Source: Capnocytophaga granulosa ATCC 51502
GTDB lineage: Bacteria; Bacteroidota; Bacteroidia; Flavobacteriales; Flavobacteriaceae
Length of the DNA stretch: 64,000 bases
Assembly (NCBI RefSeq): GCF_000411115.1
Contig: NZ_KE150242.1
Location: forward strand, 157,791-221,790
Reading direction: 5' to 3'
The position numbers and the translations under genes were made by a program. This document shows positions 51,733-60,320 of this stretch, piece by piece (position 1 is the first letter of the stretch; the number at the start of each line of letters is the position of its first letter). The notes below the pieces were generated by a model that had not been told where the DNA came from, did no database searches, and worked only from the letters and a program-made list of their open reading frames with translations.

Positions 51733-53199
51733 ATGAAAAAGAAAAATTGGTTACTAGTAGGAATATTAGCTATAGTGACGTTCCTTTTAGGTTTGTTAGC
51801 TAATTCCATAATGAATAGGTCTCATGAGGCCGAATTTATAGCCAAAGGTGGTAATAACTTGGAAGACCAAGAATGCCGCAATGAGCTTTATAAACCGTTC
51901 TACCCTCGTCAGTATGACTCTTGGGAAGCTACTGCCGATACTACCTTCCGCTCTAAGTATATGAGTAGCCGTGCCGACGATATGTTAGCACAACGCCCTG
52001 AAATGGTTATCCTTTGGGCAGGGTATGCCTTCTCTAAGGACTATACTTCACCACGTGGACATATGTACACTATCGAGGATGTTACTCGTACCCTCCGTAC
52101 AGGAGCTCCTTCTGAGACTACCCACTCTCCACAGCCAGGTACTTGCTGGACTTGTAAGAGCCCTGATGTACCTCGTCTTATGAAGAAAGTAGGTTTGGAA
52201 GAATACTATAGTGCCCCTTGGGACAAGTGGGGTAGCGAAATAGTGAACCCTATTGGTTGTGCTACTTGCCACAATACTAAGACTATGAAATTGGAAGTAC
52301 ACCAACCAGCGTTGGCTGAGGCTTTTGCTCGCCAAGGAAAAGACATCAACAAAGCGACTCACCAAGAAATGCGTTCCCTTGTATGTGCCCAATGCCACGT
52401 AGAATACTACTTCAAAGGAGATAAGAAATACCTTACTTTCCCATGGGACGAAGGTATGACTGTGGAAAAAATGGAAGAATACTACGACAAAGAAGGCTGG
52501 ACAGACTATGTTCATAAACTGAGTCGTGCTCCTATTATCAAGGCACAACACCCCGATTATGAGCTTTCTCAGCTCGGTATCCACGGACAGCGTGGAGTAT
52601 CTTGTGCAGACTGCCACATGCCTTACAAGACCGATGGGGCTGTGAAATTCACTGATCACCAAATCTCCAGTCCTTTGCGTAATATTTCTGCCAGTTGCCA
52701 AACTTGTCACCGCCAAAGCGAAGAAGACCTTAGAAAGAATGTATATGACCGACAAGATGCTGTATATGGTATGCGTATGAAACTTGAAAAGGAATTGGCT
52801 AAAGTACATTTTAAAGCTAAATTCTTGTGGGACAATGGGGCAACTGAAGAACAAATGAAACCTACCTTAGCTCTTATCCGTAAGTCTCAATGGCGTTGGG
52901 ATATGGTACACTCCTCACATGGAGCGGCTTTCCATGCTCCTATAGAGTCAGAGCGTCTCCTTAGTGATGGGCTTATTTATGCTCTTGAAGCTGAAAAGAA
53001 CTTGGATGTGCTTAAAGAAAAATTGCATATCGCAGCTGAGTTCGTAATGCCAGACATTAGTACTAAGGCTAAAGCTCAAAAAGAAATAGGCTTAGACATA
53101 CCTAAAGAAGAAGCAGCTAAGAAAGAATTCTTGAAAACTATCGTTCCTAAATGGCTCGAAGAAGCTCGTAAAGAAGGTCGCTTAGTTACACAAAAATAG
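51733..53199 (+). CDS. nrfA: NrfA ammonia-forming cytochrome c nitrite reductase
   Basis: 488 aa. Periplasmic pentaheme enzyme reducing nitrite to ammonium with six electrons. From the ATG at 51733: signal anchor (about 6-26), the special catalytic heme site CWTCK at 138-142 (Lys ligand), then CATCH 176-180, CAQCH 218-222, CADCH 291-295 and CQTCH 322-326. The calcium-site elements EYYFKGD and IIKAQHPDYE and the active-site His region HGQRGVSC are present. It forms the NrfHA complex with the preceding gene. The REP-like hairpin at 53216 follows. Confidence 0.97.
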   Translation: MKKKNWLLVGILAIVTFLLGLLANSIMNRSHEAEFIAKGGNNLEDQECRNELYKPFYPRQYDSWEATADTTFRSKYMSSRADDMLAQRPEMVILWAGYAFSKDYTSPRGHMYTIEDVTRTLRTGAPSETTHSPQPGTCWTCKSPDVPRLMKKVGLEEYYSAPWDKWGSEIVNPIGCATCHNTKTMKLEVHQPALAEAFARQGKDINKATHQEMRSLVCAQCHVEYYFKGDKKYLTFPWDEGMTVEKMEEYYDKEGWTDYVHKLSRAPIIKAQHPDYELSQLGIHGQRGVSCADCHMPYKTDGAVKFTDHQISSPLRNISASCQTCHRQSEEDLRKNVYDRQDAVYGMRMKLEKELAKVHFKAKFLWDNGATEEQMKPTLALIRKSQWRWDMVHSSHGAAFHAPIESERLLSDGLIYALEAEKNLDVLKEKLHIAAEFVMPDISTKAKAQKEIGLDIPKEEAAKKEFLKTIVPKWLEEARKEGRLVTQK

Positions 53200-53215
53200 T
53201 GCGAACTGCACAAAT

Positions 53216-53247
53216 AATTAGGGGCGAATGACAATTCGCCCCTAATT
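53216..53247. repeat. REP-like palindrome after nrfA
   Basis: The 14-bp arms (AATTAGGGGCGAAT and its complement) flank GACA and are followed by TTTT. It could act as a terminator or mRNA-stabilising hairpin. The core is shared with the terminase coding sequence at 295-315. Confidence 0.85.
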
Positions 53248-53335
53248 TTTACTCACATACTCACTTTTGCGACTTTTCAAAGTTCCAAGTATTTGCTTGG
53301 CTTTACTTTTTATTTTTTACTTTTTATCTTGAAAA

Positions 53336-54535
53336 ATGAAGTCTTATCCTTTCGCTATTGTTTTTTCTCTTACCGCTGTAGTGGTAGGACTGGTGCTACA
53401 ATTCTCCATAGGCAGTATCAGTAAGAGTTGGTTTAGCTTTCCTTACAATGTGGTAGGGGGAGCCGTCTTTGTCTTTTTGACAACGGCTATTTATTTTCTT
53501 TGGCGCAAGACTAACTTTATACTTCGTTTCGCCTCGGCACCTTTTGCCATTGTTACGGTAGTAACACTTGGGGTACTGACCATTGGGCTGGGAAGTATCA
53601 ATGTAAAGCCTGAGGGACTTAAAGGTATCCTGGGCAAGTTGGGCTTAGATGACCTTACCAAGACATGGTATTTTGGCCTTGTTTTCTTTTTGACCTTAAC
53701 CAATCTTTGGTTTTCTATCCTCAAGCGCTCTATGGTTTATCAGCGTAAGAATATTGCTTTCTTGCTCAATCACTTTGGTTTGTGGCTGGCTATGTTTGCA
53801 GGCGTCTTAGGTCAGGGAGATATTGTTCGCCTTACGATGGACCTTAAGAAGGATATCCCCCAGTGGCAGGCCAAAACAGCCGATGATAAGGTAGTAAATC
53901 TGCCTCTGGCGATAGAACTCAAGGAATTTTCTATAGACATTTATCCTAACAAACTCTTTGTGATAGATACCACAGGTACTTCGCTGCCTAAGGGCAAGCC
54001 TGTTGGTTTTATGTTAGAGCGGGAAGGAGAGCAGGCCACACTGCTTAATTGGAAAATTACCCTACACAAGTATTTAGAAAAAGCCATTCCAGATACAGAT
54101 TCCACTTATATTAACCATACCATGTGGGGAGCTGCCAATGCAGCTCTAGTTACAGTAGAGGACTTGCGTACCCACCAGAGGAAGAAAGAATGGATCTCGG
54201 CAGGGAACTTCCAGCTTCCTCCTCGTGCAATAGACTTAGATAAAGAACATACTCTAGTTATGGCGCCACCTGAAGCACGTAAGTTCCAATCTCAAGTACT
54301 TATCTATCAGAAGGGTAGCAATCGTATCTTGGAAGAAAAGATAGAAGTCAATCACCCCATAAGTGTAGGCGGTTGGCGTATCTATCAGCTCAGTTATGAT
54401 GAGCGTATGGGGCGCTGGTCAGACCTCAGTGTAGTGGAACTGGTATCAGACCCTTGGCTTCCAGTGGTGTATGTAGGTATTTTCTTACTTATTGCAGGCG
54501 GTGTAGCGCTATTATTTGAAGTAAAAAAGAATTAG
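53336..54535 (+). CDS. ResB-like cytochrome c maturation protein
   Basis: 399 aa System II cytochrome c biogenesis component (Ccs1/ResB). Three N-terminal membrane helices (about 7-24, 38-56, 66-86) and further ones near 110-130 and 140-158 precede a large periplasmic domain (about 170-370), with a last helix at about 376-393. FLLNHFGLWLAM and GGWRIYQLSYDERMG near the end are family patterns. With CcsA it forms the heme ligation machinery, here placed directly after nrfA, as in NrfI-containing systems. Confidence 0.85.
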   Translation: MKSYPFAIVFSLTAVVVGLVLQFSIGSISKSWFSFPYNVVGGAVFVFLTTAIYFLWRKTNFILRFASAPFAIVTVVTLGVLTIGLGSINVKPEGLKGILGKLGLDDLTKTWYFGLVFFLTLTNLWFSILKRSMVYQRKNIAFLLNHFGLWLAMFAGVLGQGDIVRLTMDLKKDIPQWQAKTADDKVVNLPLAIELKEFSIDIYPNKLFVIDTTGTSLPKGKPVGFMLEREGEQATLLNWKITLHKYLEKAIPDTDSTYINHTMWGAANAALVTVEDLRTHQRKKEWISAGNFQLPPRAIDLDKEHTLVMAPPEARKFQSQVLIYQKGSNRILEEKIEVNHPISVGGWRIYQLSYDERMGRWSDLSVVELVSDPWLPVVYVGIFLLIAGGVALLFEVKKN

Positions 54536-54656
54536 TTGTCAGTTGTTAGTTGTCAGTTGTTAGTTGTTAGTTGTCAGTTGTTAGTTGTCAGTTGTCAGTC
54601 TCTAGAAACTAACCACTAATCACTGATAGTTATTCACTAATCGTTATTCACTTATT
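54536..54656. repeat. TTGTCAG/TTGTTAG and ACTAATC tandem repeats
   Basis: About nine GTTGTCA/GTTGTTA heptamers (54537-54600) are followed by CACTAATCACT units up to the ccsA start codon. The 121-bp gap is wholly repeat. It lies between two genes whose products must act together. Confidence 0.85.
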
Positions 54657-55451
54657 ATGTGGTCATATTTTAACATCATCACCTACCTTACCATAGCCTT
54701 ATGGCTTGTGGGAGGAGGGCTTATTTACAGCAAAAGTAAGGCCCTAAGAGGCTTTGCTATTACGAGCCATTTGGTAGCAACAGTACTCATAGGAGGCTTT
54801 ATTGTTGCCTTGTGGAAGGGATTGGAGCGTCCGCCCTTGCGTACCTTGGCCGAAACACGTATATGGTATGCCTTCTTTATGGGGCTGATAGGTTATGCGA
54901 TCTACCTGCTCTATAGGCAAAAATGGATGCTCAGCTATTCGGCAGTGATGGGTATTGTCTTTGTAGGACTTACCTACACCCACCCCGATACGATGAACAA
55001 GGCACTGATGCCTGCCCTGCAAAGTGTGTGGTTTATCCCGCATGTGATCGTCTATATCTTTGCCTATGCCATGCTCGGTATGGCTTCACTGACGGCTTTT
55101 TATGGGATTTATCGCTATAAGAGGGGACAGGAGATTCTTTCGGTCTTTGCCCTTACAGACCAGCTTATCAAGATAGGCTATGTATTCCTTACCTTTGGGC
55201 TGCTCTTTGGCGCTCTTTGGGCAAAGGAAGCATGGGGGCATTACTGGACATGGGATCCTAAAGAAACGTGGGCTTTTATCACTTGGCTGGGGTATTTGGT
55301 CTATCTGCATCACAAGTATAATCATAAAGAGAAAAAGCCCTTACAGAGTTTTATCATTGTAGGGATAGCCTTTGTATTGCTCCTTATCTGCTGGTTTGGG
55401 GTCAATTACCTCCCTACAGCCCAGTTGAGTGTACATACTTACACAGGGTAA
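54657..55451 (+). CDS. ccsA: CcsA-like cytochrome c assembly protein
   Basis: 264 aa with about eight membrane helices. It carries the tryptophan-rich heme-handling motif WGHYWTWDPKETWAFITW near residues 200-217 and flanking His residues (FIPHVIVYIF near 125, YLHHK). It partners with ResB to deliver heme to the CxxCH sites of NrfH/NrfA and other cytochromes. The CcmC family shares the motif, but the ResB neighbour favours CcsA. Confidence 0.9.
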   Translation: MWSYFNIITYLTIALWLVGGGLIYSKSKALRGFAITSHLVATVLIGGFIVALWKGLERPPLRTLAETRIWYAFFMGLIGYAIYLLYRQKWMLSYSAVMGIVFVGLTYTHPDTMNKALMPALQSVWFIPHVIVYIFAYAMLGMASLTAFYGIYRYKRGQEILSVFALTDQLIKIGYVFLTFGLLFGALWAKEAWGHYWTWDPKETWAFITWLGYLVYLHHKYNHKEKKPLQSFIIVGIAFVLLLICWFGVNYLPTAQLSVHTYTG

Positions 55452-55514
55452 AGAGCTAAAGAAAAAAGAGACAATGAGTCAATTTGCCAAATGGTAAATT
55501 GGCTCATTTGTAAA

Positions 55515-55545
55515 TTGTCAAATTACCAAATTATTCGTACTTTTG
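55515..55545 (+). promoter_or_regulatory. Promoter of the Fe-S (CCG) gene
   Basis: TTG at 55515-55517, 20-nt spacer, TACTTTTG at 55538-55545. A 13-bp GU-containing hairpin (55476-55504) lies just upstream. The start codon is therefore 55561, not the ATG-like site at 55543 inside the core. Confidence 0.7.
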
Positions 55546-55560
55546 CCGCTTGAAAAATAT

Positions 55561-56349
55561 ATGTCTATGAACTTTCATGTTCCCACTATGGCGGAGCTTA
55601 GCGCACAAGGGATTAAGCCCGACGTCCTTTTCTGGATAGGCTGTGCAGGCAGCTTTGATGAGCGGGCACGCCGCGTGACCAAAGCTATGGCCAAGATACT
55701 CCACAAGGCGGGGGTTTCTTTTGCGGTACTGGGTGCCGAAGAAGGTTGTACAGGCGACCCCGCTAAGCGTGCTGGCAATGAGTTCCTCTTCCAGATGCAA
55801 GCGCTGACCAATATAGAGACCCTTAATAACTATGGTATTACCAAGATTGTAACGGCTTGTCCGCACTGTTTCAATACCTTGCGCAACGAATATCCTGCCC
55901 TAGGGGGTAAGTATGAGGTCTTGCACCATACCCAGCTCCTCCAACAGCTTTTGGACGAGGGGCGACTGAAGGTAGAGGGGGGAATGTTCAAAGGCAAGCG
56001 CATCACCTTTCACGACCCTTGCTACTTAGGACGAGGTAATGGAGAGTATGAAGCACCGAGGGCTATCTTGGAGAAGTTGGAAGCCGAGATTGTAGAGATG
56101 AAGAAAAGCAAAGCCCGCTCTTTCTGTTGTGGGGCAGGAGGCGCTCAGATGTTCAAGGAAGCCGAAAAAGGAACAGGAGAGATTAACAATGCTCGTGCTG
56201 CTCAGGCCTTGGATGTACGCCCTGAGATTATCGTAACGGCTTGTCCGTTCTGTAATACCATGCTCACCGATGGGGTGAAAAACCAACAAAGGGAAATCGT
56301 CCCCGTTAGCGATATTGCTTTGCTGATAGAACAAGCGGAAGAACTGTAA
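55561..56349 (+). CDS. Heterodisulfide reductase-like (CCG-domain) Fe-S protein
   Basis: 262 aa. Two CCG-type cysteine clusters: ACPHCFNTL…HHTQLL with GCAGSFDERA, and DPCYLGRGNGEYEAPR…SFCCGAGGAQM with ACPFCNTMLTDG. Such subunits bind a non-canonical [4Fe-4S] cluster in lactate, glycolate or heterodisulfide oxidoreductases. There is no ferredoxin CxxCxxCxxxC motif, so a partner with normal clusters is needed. In other flavobacteria that partner gene usually sits just upstream, but here ccsA is upstream. Donor/acceptor unknown. Confidence 0.85.
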   Translation: MSMNFHVPTMAELSAQGIKPDVLFWIGCAGSFDERARRVTKAMAKILHKAGVSFAVLGAEEGCTGDPAKRAGNEFLFQMQALTNIETLNNYGITKIVTACPHCFNTLRNEYPALGGKYEVLHHTQLLQQLLDEGRLKVEGGMFKGKRITFHDPCYLGRGNGEYEAPRAILEKLEAEIVEMKKSKARSFCCGAGGAQMFKEAEKGTGEINNARAAQALDVRPEIIVTACPFCNTMLTDGVKNQQREIVPVSDIALLIEQAEEL

Positions 56350-56460
56350 TAATGATTAATGCCAATAATGATTAATGATCAATGGAGGGCTAATTGTTAT
56401 TAATCCCTTTAATATCCTTGTTATTAATCATTAAACATTAATCATTAAACATTAATTATC
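56350..56460. repeat. TTAATGA heptamer repeats, inverted halves
   Basis: AATGATTAATGCCAATAATG-type units on the left and ATTAATCATTAAACATTAATC units on the right fill the 111-bp gap between the Fe-S gene and trmB, ending at the trmB ATG. Confidence 0.85.
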
Positions 56461-57138
56461 ATGGGAAGTAAAAACAAACTCAAACGATTTAGAGAAAACG
56501 AAACCTTTGCCAATGTGATTCAGCCTAACCGAGAGGAGGTAATCGCGGGTAATTTCCCACTCAAAGGGGTGTGGGCAAGGGATTTTTTCAAAAATAACCA
56601 CCCTATCGTCTTGGAATTGGGTTGTGGAAGGGGAGAATATACGGTAAATCTAGCCAAAGAGTACCCCGATAAGAACTTTATAGGTGTGGATATCAAGGGT
56701 GCACGCTTTTGGAGAGGGGCGAAAACTGCTTTGGAGGAGCAAATCCCCAATGCGGCCTTTCTTAGAACCCAAATAGAACTGATAGACCACCTTTTCGCTC
56801 AAGGAGAGGTATCCGAGATATGGATTACCTTTCCCGACCCTCAGATCAAGTACAAGCGTACCAAGCATAGGCTTACCAATCAGGATTTCTTGGCCAAGTA
56901 TAAGCATATCCTTTCCCCTGAAGGGCTTATACACCTGAAGACCGATAGTGAATACTTGCACGGATATACCTTGGGACTCTTGCATGGTATGGGACATGAG
57001 ATTCTCTATGCCAATCATCATATCTATCGTAACGAAGGCGCTCCTAAGGAAGTACTGACCATACAGACCACTTATGAAAAGCAGTATCTAGCTCAGGGCA
57101 AACCTATTACCTATATTCGTTTTCGATTGAAAAAATAA
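56461..57138 (+). CDS. trmB: tRNA (guanine-46-N7)-methyltransferase
   Basis: 225 aa class I SAM methyltransferase. VLELGCGRGEYTVNLA near 50-65 is the SAM motif, FIGVDIKGARFWRGAK near 77, and WITFPDPQIKYKRTKHRLT near 120-138 is the TrmB signature. Forms m7G46 in the variable loop. Confidence 0.95.
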   Translation: MGSKNKLKRFRENETFANVIQPNREEVIAGNFPLKGVWARDFFKNNHPIVLELGCGRGEYTVNLAKEYPDKNFIGVDIKGARFWRGAKTALEEQIPNAAFLRTQIELIDHLFAQGEVSEIWITFPDPQIKYKRTKHRLTNQDFLAKYKHILSPEGLIHLKTDSEYLHGYTLGLLHGMGHEILYANHHIYRNEGAPKEVLTIQTTYEKQYLAQGKPITYIRFRLKK

Positions 57139-57157
57139 AGACCTTTCTAGGCAGAGA

Positions 57158-57210
57158 AACTCCCACAGATTACATGGATTTGAAGGTTATCCGTGAAATC
57201 TGAGGGAGTT
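57158..57210. terminator. Hairpin element between convergent trmB and fsa
   Basis: AACTCCC-A-CAGATT pairs with AATCTG-A-GGGAGTT, with inner GGAT/ATCC, and TTTTTAT follows. It shares CTCCCACAGATT with the fold-back element at 32825-33054. Confidence 0.65.
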
Positions 57211-57230
57211 AAGTTTTTATAAGAAATTAT

Positions 57231-57878
57231 TTATCCCTTAGCGTCGGCTAAGAACTTGGCCAAACCTATATCGGTAAGGGGGTGTTTCAAAAGGCCTAAA
57301 ATGGCTGAAAGGGGAGCGGTAATGACATCGGCACCTATCTTGGCGCACTCTATGATGTGCATAGTATGCCTTACTGAAGCGGCAAGTACCTGAGTCTGGT
57401 AACCATAGTTGTCATAAATCAGGCGAATATCGGCAATCAGACCAAGCCCATCGGTAGAGACATCGTCCAAGCGGCCGATAAAAGGGGATACATAAGTAGC
57501 ACCTGCTTTGGCAGCCAAGAGCGCTTGTCCTGCTGAAAAGACTAAGGTACAGTTGGTTCTGATTCCCTTTTGAGAGAAGTAGCGAATGGCACGTATCCCG
57601 TCCTTGATCATAGGCACCTTAACCACAATCTGAGAGTGGAGTGCCGCTAAGGCTTCTCCTTCTTTGATGATTCCTTCATAATCAGTGGCAATTACCTCGG
57701 CAGAGACATCGCCCTGTACCATTTCACAAATCTTCTTATAGTGCTCAAGAATGTTGGCTTCTCCGCGTATACCTTCCTTGGCCATGAGAGAGGGGTTGGT
57801 AGTTACCCCGTCCAAAACCCCTAAGTTTTCGGCCTCTTCTATCTGTGCCAAATTGGCCGTATCAATAAAAAATTTCAT
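57231..57878 (-). CDS. fsa: Fructose-6-phosphate aldolase / TalC-type transaldolase
   Basis: 215 aa, the short transaldolase branch. [16 protein letters not shown] and [13 protein letters not shown] at the N-terminus, the Schiff-base Lys in [11 protein letters not shown] near 85, and [18 protein letters not shown] near 132 are present. Length alone does not separate FSA from TalC transaldolase activity; in Bacteroidetes it usually serves as transaldolase in the pentose phosphate pathway. Confidence 0.9.
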   Translation of the reverse strand: MKFFIDTANLAQIEEAENLGVLDGVTTNPSLMAKEGIRGEANILEHYKKICEMVQGDVSAEVIATDYEGIIKEGEALAALHSQIVVKVPMIKDGIRAIRYFSQKGIRTNCTLVFSAGQALLAAKAGATYVSPFIGRLDDVSTDGLGLIADIRLIYDNYGYQTQVLAASVRHTMHIIECAKIGADVITAPLSAILGLLKHPLTDIGLAKFLADAKG

Positions 57879-57896
57879 GTGTATAATATTTTATGA

Positions 57897-57904
57897 CAAA
57901 GGTA
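57897..57904 (-). promoter_or_regulatory. -7 box TACCTTTG for fsa
   Basis: Minus-strand core 18 nt before the fsa ATG at 57878. Confidence 0.65.
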
Positions 57905-57982
57905 CTATTTTCTTTTGAGATAGCCCCCCAAAATAGGAAAAATCTTTTCACAGAAAAATTTTTTAATATGTATAAATAATCG

Positions 57983-57990
57983 TATCTTTG
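57983..57990 (+). promoter_or_regulatory. -7 box TATCTTTG for the 481-aa gene
   Basis: Core 33 nt before the ATG at 58024, about 80 bp from the divergent fsa core. Confidence 0.65.
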
Positions 57991-58023
57991 ACATTTATTA
58001 CAATAATCTAAAACAAACTATAC

Positions 58024-59469
58024 ATGGGAACTTATATCGTGGGGGATAGGGATTTTGAGGAAATTCCTTCCCTGAGTGCTAAAGCACTTCGTATCAATCT
58101 TAATAAACATATCTACGGGACTTTCTCGGAAATAGGGGCAGGCCAAGAGACTGTACGTTATTTCTTTCGTGCAGGAGGGGCATCGGGGACTATAGCCAAG
58201 GCAGTAAGTGCCTATGATAAGAATTTTAGCGACGCCCTCTATGGGGCGGAAAAGGACGGACGTTATGTAACCGAAGGGCGCCTCAAGAAGATGCTTAGCC
58301 ACGAGATTAAGCTCTTGGAGGAACGCTTGCCACGAGACAAATATCCAGACAAACTCTTCTTTACCTATGCCAATACGGTTACCACGATTGACTTTGCCAA
58401 ACGCTACAAGGGGCATGGCTGGGTAGGGATTCGTTTCCAGACAGAACCCGAAGGGGGGTATAATGATATTATCCTGCATATTCGTTTTCACCAGACTGAA
58501 ACTCGAGCCCAACAAGAGACCTTGGGTAAGCTAGGGGTGAACCTTATCCATAGTGCTTTCTACAAGGCGGATAAGCCACAGCGCATCGTCAAGTACCTCT
58601 ATGACCATATAGACAAAGACCTCATCGAGATAGATATGATTAACTTCTCAGGGCCTAAATTTGCAGGGGTAGATAATCGCTTAATGAGCTTGCAACTAAT
58701 CAAAAATGGCATGACCGAAGCGGTGATGTTTGACGCCGATGGGAACAACCAACTCCCTGCCGAACAGCTCTATAAGAAGAATATCCTCACCCTTAGGGGT
58801 AGTTTCCGCCCAGTGACCAATGTCAATATAGACATGCTCGAACGCTCCTTGGAACTCTTTCTCAAGGAAAAGGGCGTAGAGAAGGACAATACACAGGTGA
58901 TTTTTGAGATTACTCTCTCCAACCTTTTGGCCTCTGGGGAGTTGGACGAACAAGATTTTATGGATAGGGCACGTATCCTCTGCTCGCTGGGCTATAAGGT
59001 GCTTATTTCCAACTTCAAGGAGTACTACCGCTTGGCTGAATATTTCTCCAATTATACCAAAGCACAGATGGGTATGGTTATGGGAGCGGATAACCTGATA
59101 GCGATTTTTGAAGAGGACTATTATAAGCACCTAAGTGGCGGTATTTTGGAGGCCTTCGGAAAGCTCTTCTATCGCGATATCAAAATCTACCTATATCCTA
59201 TGCGCAATAAGGAAACAGGCCAGATAATCACCAGCAATAACATCCATGTATCGCCTCGTATGAAGGAGTTGTATAAGTTCTTTAAATTCAATGAAAAAGT
59301 GGTAGATATAGAAGACTATGATGCCAAGAACTTGAATATTCGTTCTCGTGATATTGTACAACAGATAAAAAGTGGGCAAGAAGGCTGGCAATCCGCACTG
59401 CCTAAGGGGGTAGCTGAAATGATAGAGAAGAACGGCTATTTCGGCTGGAACAAAGATAAGACTGATTAG
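58024..59469 (+). CDS. Conserved protein of unknown function
   Basis: 481 aa, cytosolic (no signal peptide or membrane helix). The N-terminal part MGTYIVGDRDFEEIPSLSAKALRINLNKHIYGTFSEIGAGQETVRYFFRA is highly conserved across Bacteroidetes in my memory of the family, where it carries inconsistent names (adenylyltransferase or TonB-dependent receptor) that I do not trust. Alternating strands and helices (VIFEITLSNLLASGELDEQDFMDRARI, YKVLISNFKEYYRLAEYF) suggest an alpha/beta fold. The gene is monocistronic with its own promoter and a perfect terminator. Confidence 0.7.
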   Translation: MGTYIVGDRDFEEIPSLSAKALRINLNKHIYGTFSEIGAGQETVRYFFRAGGASGTIAKAVSAYDKNFSDALYGAEKDGRYVTEGRLKKMLSHEIKLLEERLPRDKYPDKLFFTYANTVTTIDFAKRYKGHGWVGIRFQTEPEGGYNDIILHIRFHQTETRAQQETLGKLGVNLIHSAFYKADKPQRIVKYLYDHIDKDLIEIDMINFSGPKFAGVDNRLMSLQLIKNGMTEAVMFDADGNNQLPAEQLYKKNILTLRGSFRPVTNVNIDMLERSLELFLKEKGVEKDNTQVIFEITLSNLLASGELDEQDFMDRARILCSLGYKVLISNFKEYYRLAEYFSNYTKAQMGMVMGADNLIAIFEEDYYKHLSGGILEAFGKLFYRDIKIYLYPMRNKETGQIITSNNIHVSPRMKELYKFFKFNEKVVDIEDYDAKNLNIRSRDIVQQIKSGQEGWQSALPKGVAEMIEKNGYFGWNKDKTD

Positions 59470-59490
59470 ACTCGTGAAGGTGTCTAAAAA

Positions 59491-59526
59491 TAAAGGAGTG
59501 TTGCCCTAAGAGCAACACTCCTTTAT
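59491..59526. terminator. Perfect bidirectional terminator
   Basis: AATAAAGGAGTGTTGC and its 16-bp complement around CCTAA-GA, between the 481-aa gene and the convergent coiled-coil gene. Confidence 0.9.
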
Positions 59527-59541
59527 TATAAGTATTAAATT

Positions 59542-60318
59542 CTACATAGTTGCAAAAAATGCTTCCATTTTCTCTCTCTCTTCCCTGGCCAACTCAGGGT
59601 CTATAAGGATACGCCCACTGTGCTCATCGGTGATGATTTTCTTACGGGTAGAGATTTCCACTTGTACCTGAGGCGGAATCACGAAGAAAGATCCACCAGA
59701 GGCACCACGCTCTACAGGTACCACAGCTAAGCGGTTTACCACACTATTGCGAATACGTTGGTAAGCACTCAAAAGGCGTGGTTCTATCTCGGAGGAGATT
59801 TCCATTTCCTTTTTAAGGAGAGTTTCCTCATCCTTTTGGGTTTCTTCAAGGATAGATGAAAGCTCTTCTTTCTTGTGTTGTAGGTGCTTTTTGCGCTCTT
59901 CAAGTTGTTCTTTTATCTTGGAGATAGAGAGTTTCTTTTGCTCAATATCCGCTTTGAACTCTTTTAGGTGTTTTTCAGCCAATTGGATTTCAAGCTCTTG
60001 GAACTCTATTTCCTTGGAGATAGCGTTGAACTCACGGTTGTTACGTACATTCTTCTGTTGTTCCGCATATTTTTTGATAAGCGCTTTGCTCTCCTCAATA
60101 AGGTTCTTTTTGGCGGTGATATCCACATTGATCTTTTCAATATCATCGGTCAGACGCTCGGCACGACTTTCCAATCCAGCCACCTCATCTTCTAAATCTT
60201 CTACTTCCAAGGGGAGTTCGCCACGCACATTTCTCAGTTCATCTATTTTGCAATCAATGAGTTGCAAATCATATAGGGTTCTTAGTTTGTCCTCTACGGA
60301 TACTTCTTTTTTTGTCAT
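59542..60318 (-). CDS. Coiled-coil protein with a cysteine-less zinc-ribbon remnant
   Basis: 258 aa. Residues about 10-185 form a long coiled coil. The C-terminal part has the outline of the zf-RING_7/C4 zinc-ribbon found in homologues: GGSFFVIPPQVQVEI and ITDEHSGRIL. The positions that are Cys in zinc-binding homologues (CGGCF… and CEHCG…) are Ala/Gly/Ser and Asp/Ser here, so no Zn can be bound. It lies 2 bp from the Nif3 gene and is probably co-transcribed, a common pairing in this phylum. Function unknown. Confidence 0.8.
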   Translation of the reverse strand: MTKKEVSVEDKLRTLYDLQLIDCKIDELRNVRGELPLEVEDLEDEVAGLESRAERLTDDIEKINVDITAKKNLIEESKALIKKYAEQQKNVRNNREFNAISKEIEFQELEIQLAEKHLKEFKADIEQKKLSISKIKEQLEERKKHLQHKKEELSSILEETQKDEETLLKKEMEISSEIEPRLLSAYQRIRNSVVNRLAVVPVERGASGGSFFVIPPQVQVEISTRKKIITDEHSGRILIDPELAREEREKMEAFFATM

Positions 60319-60320
60319 AA

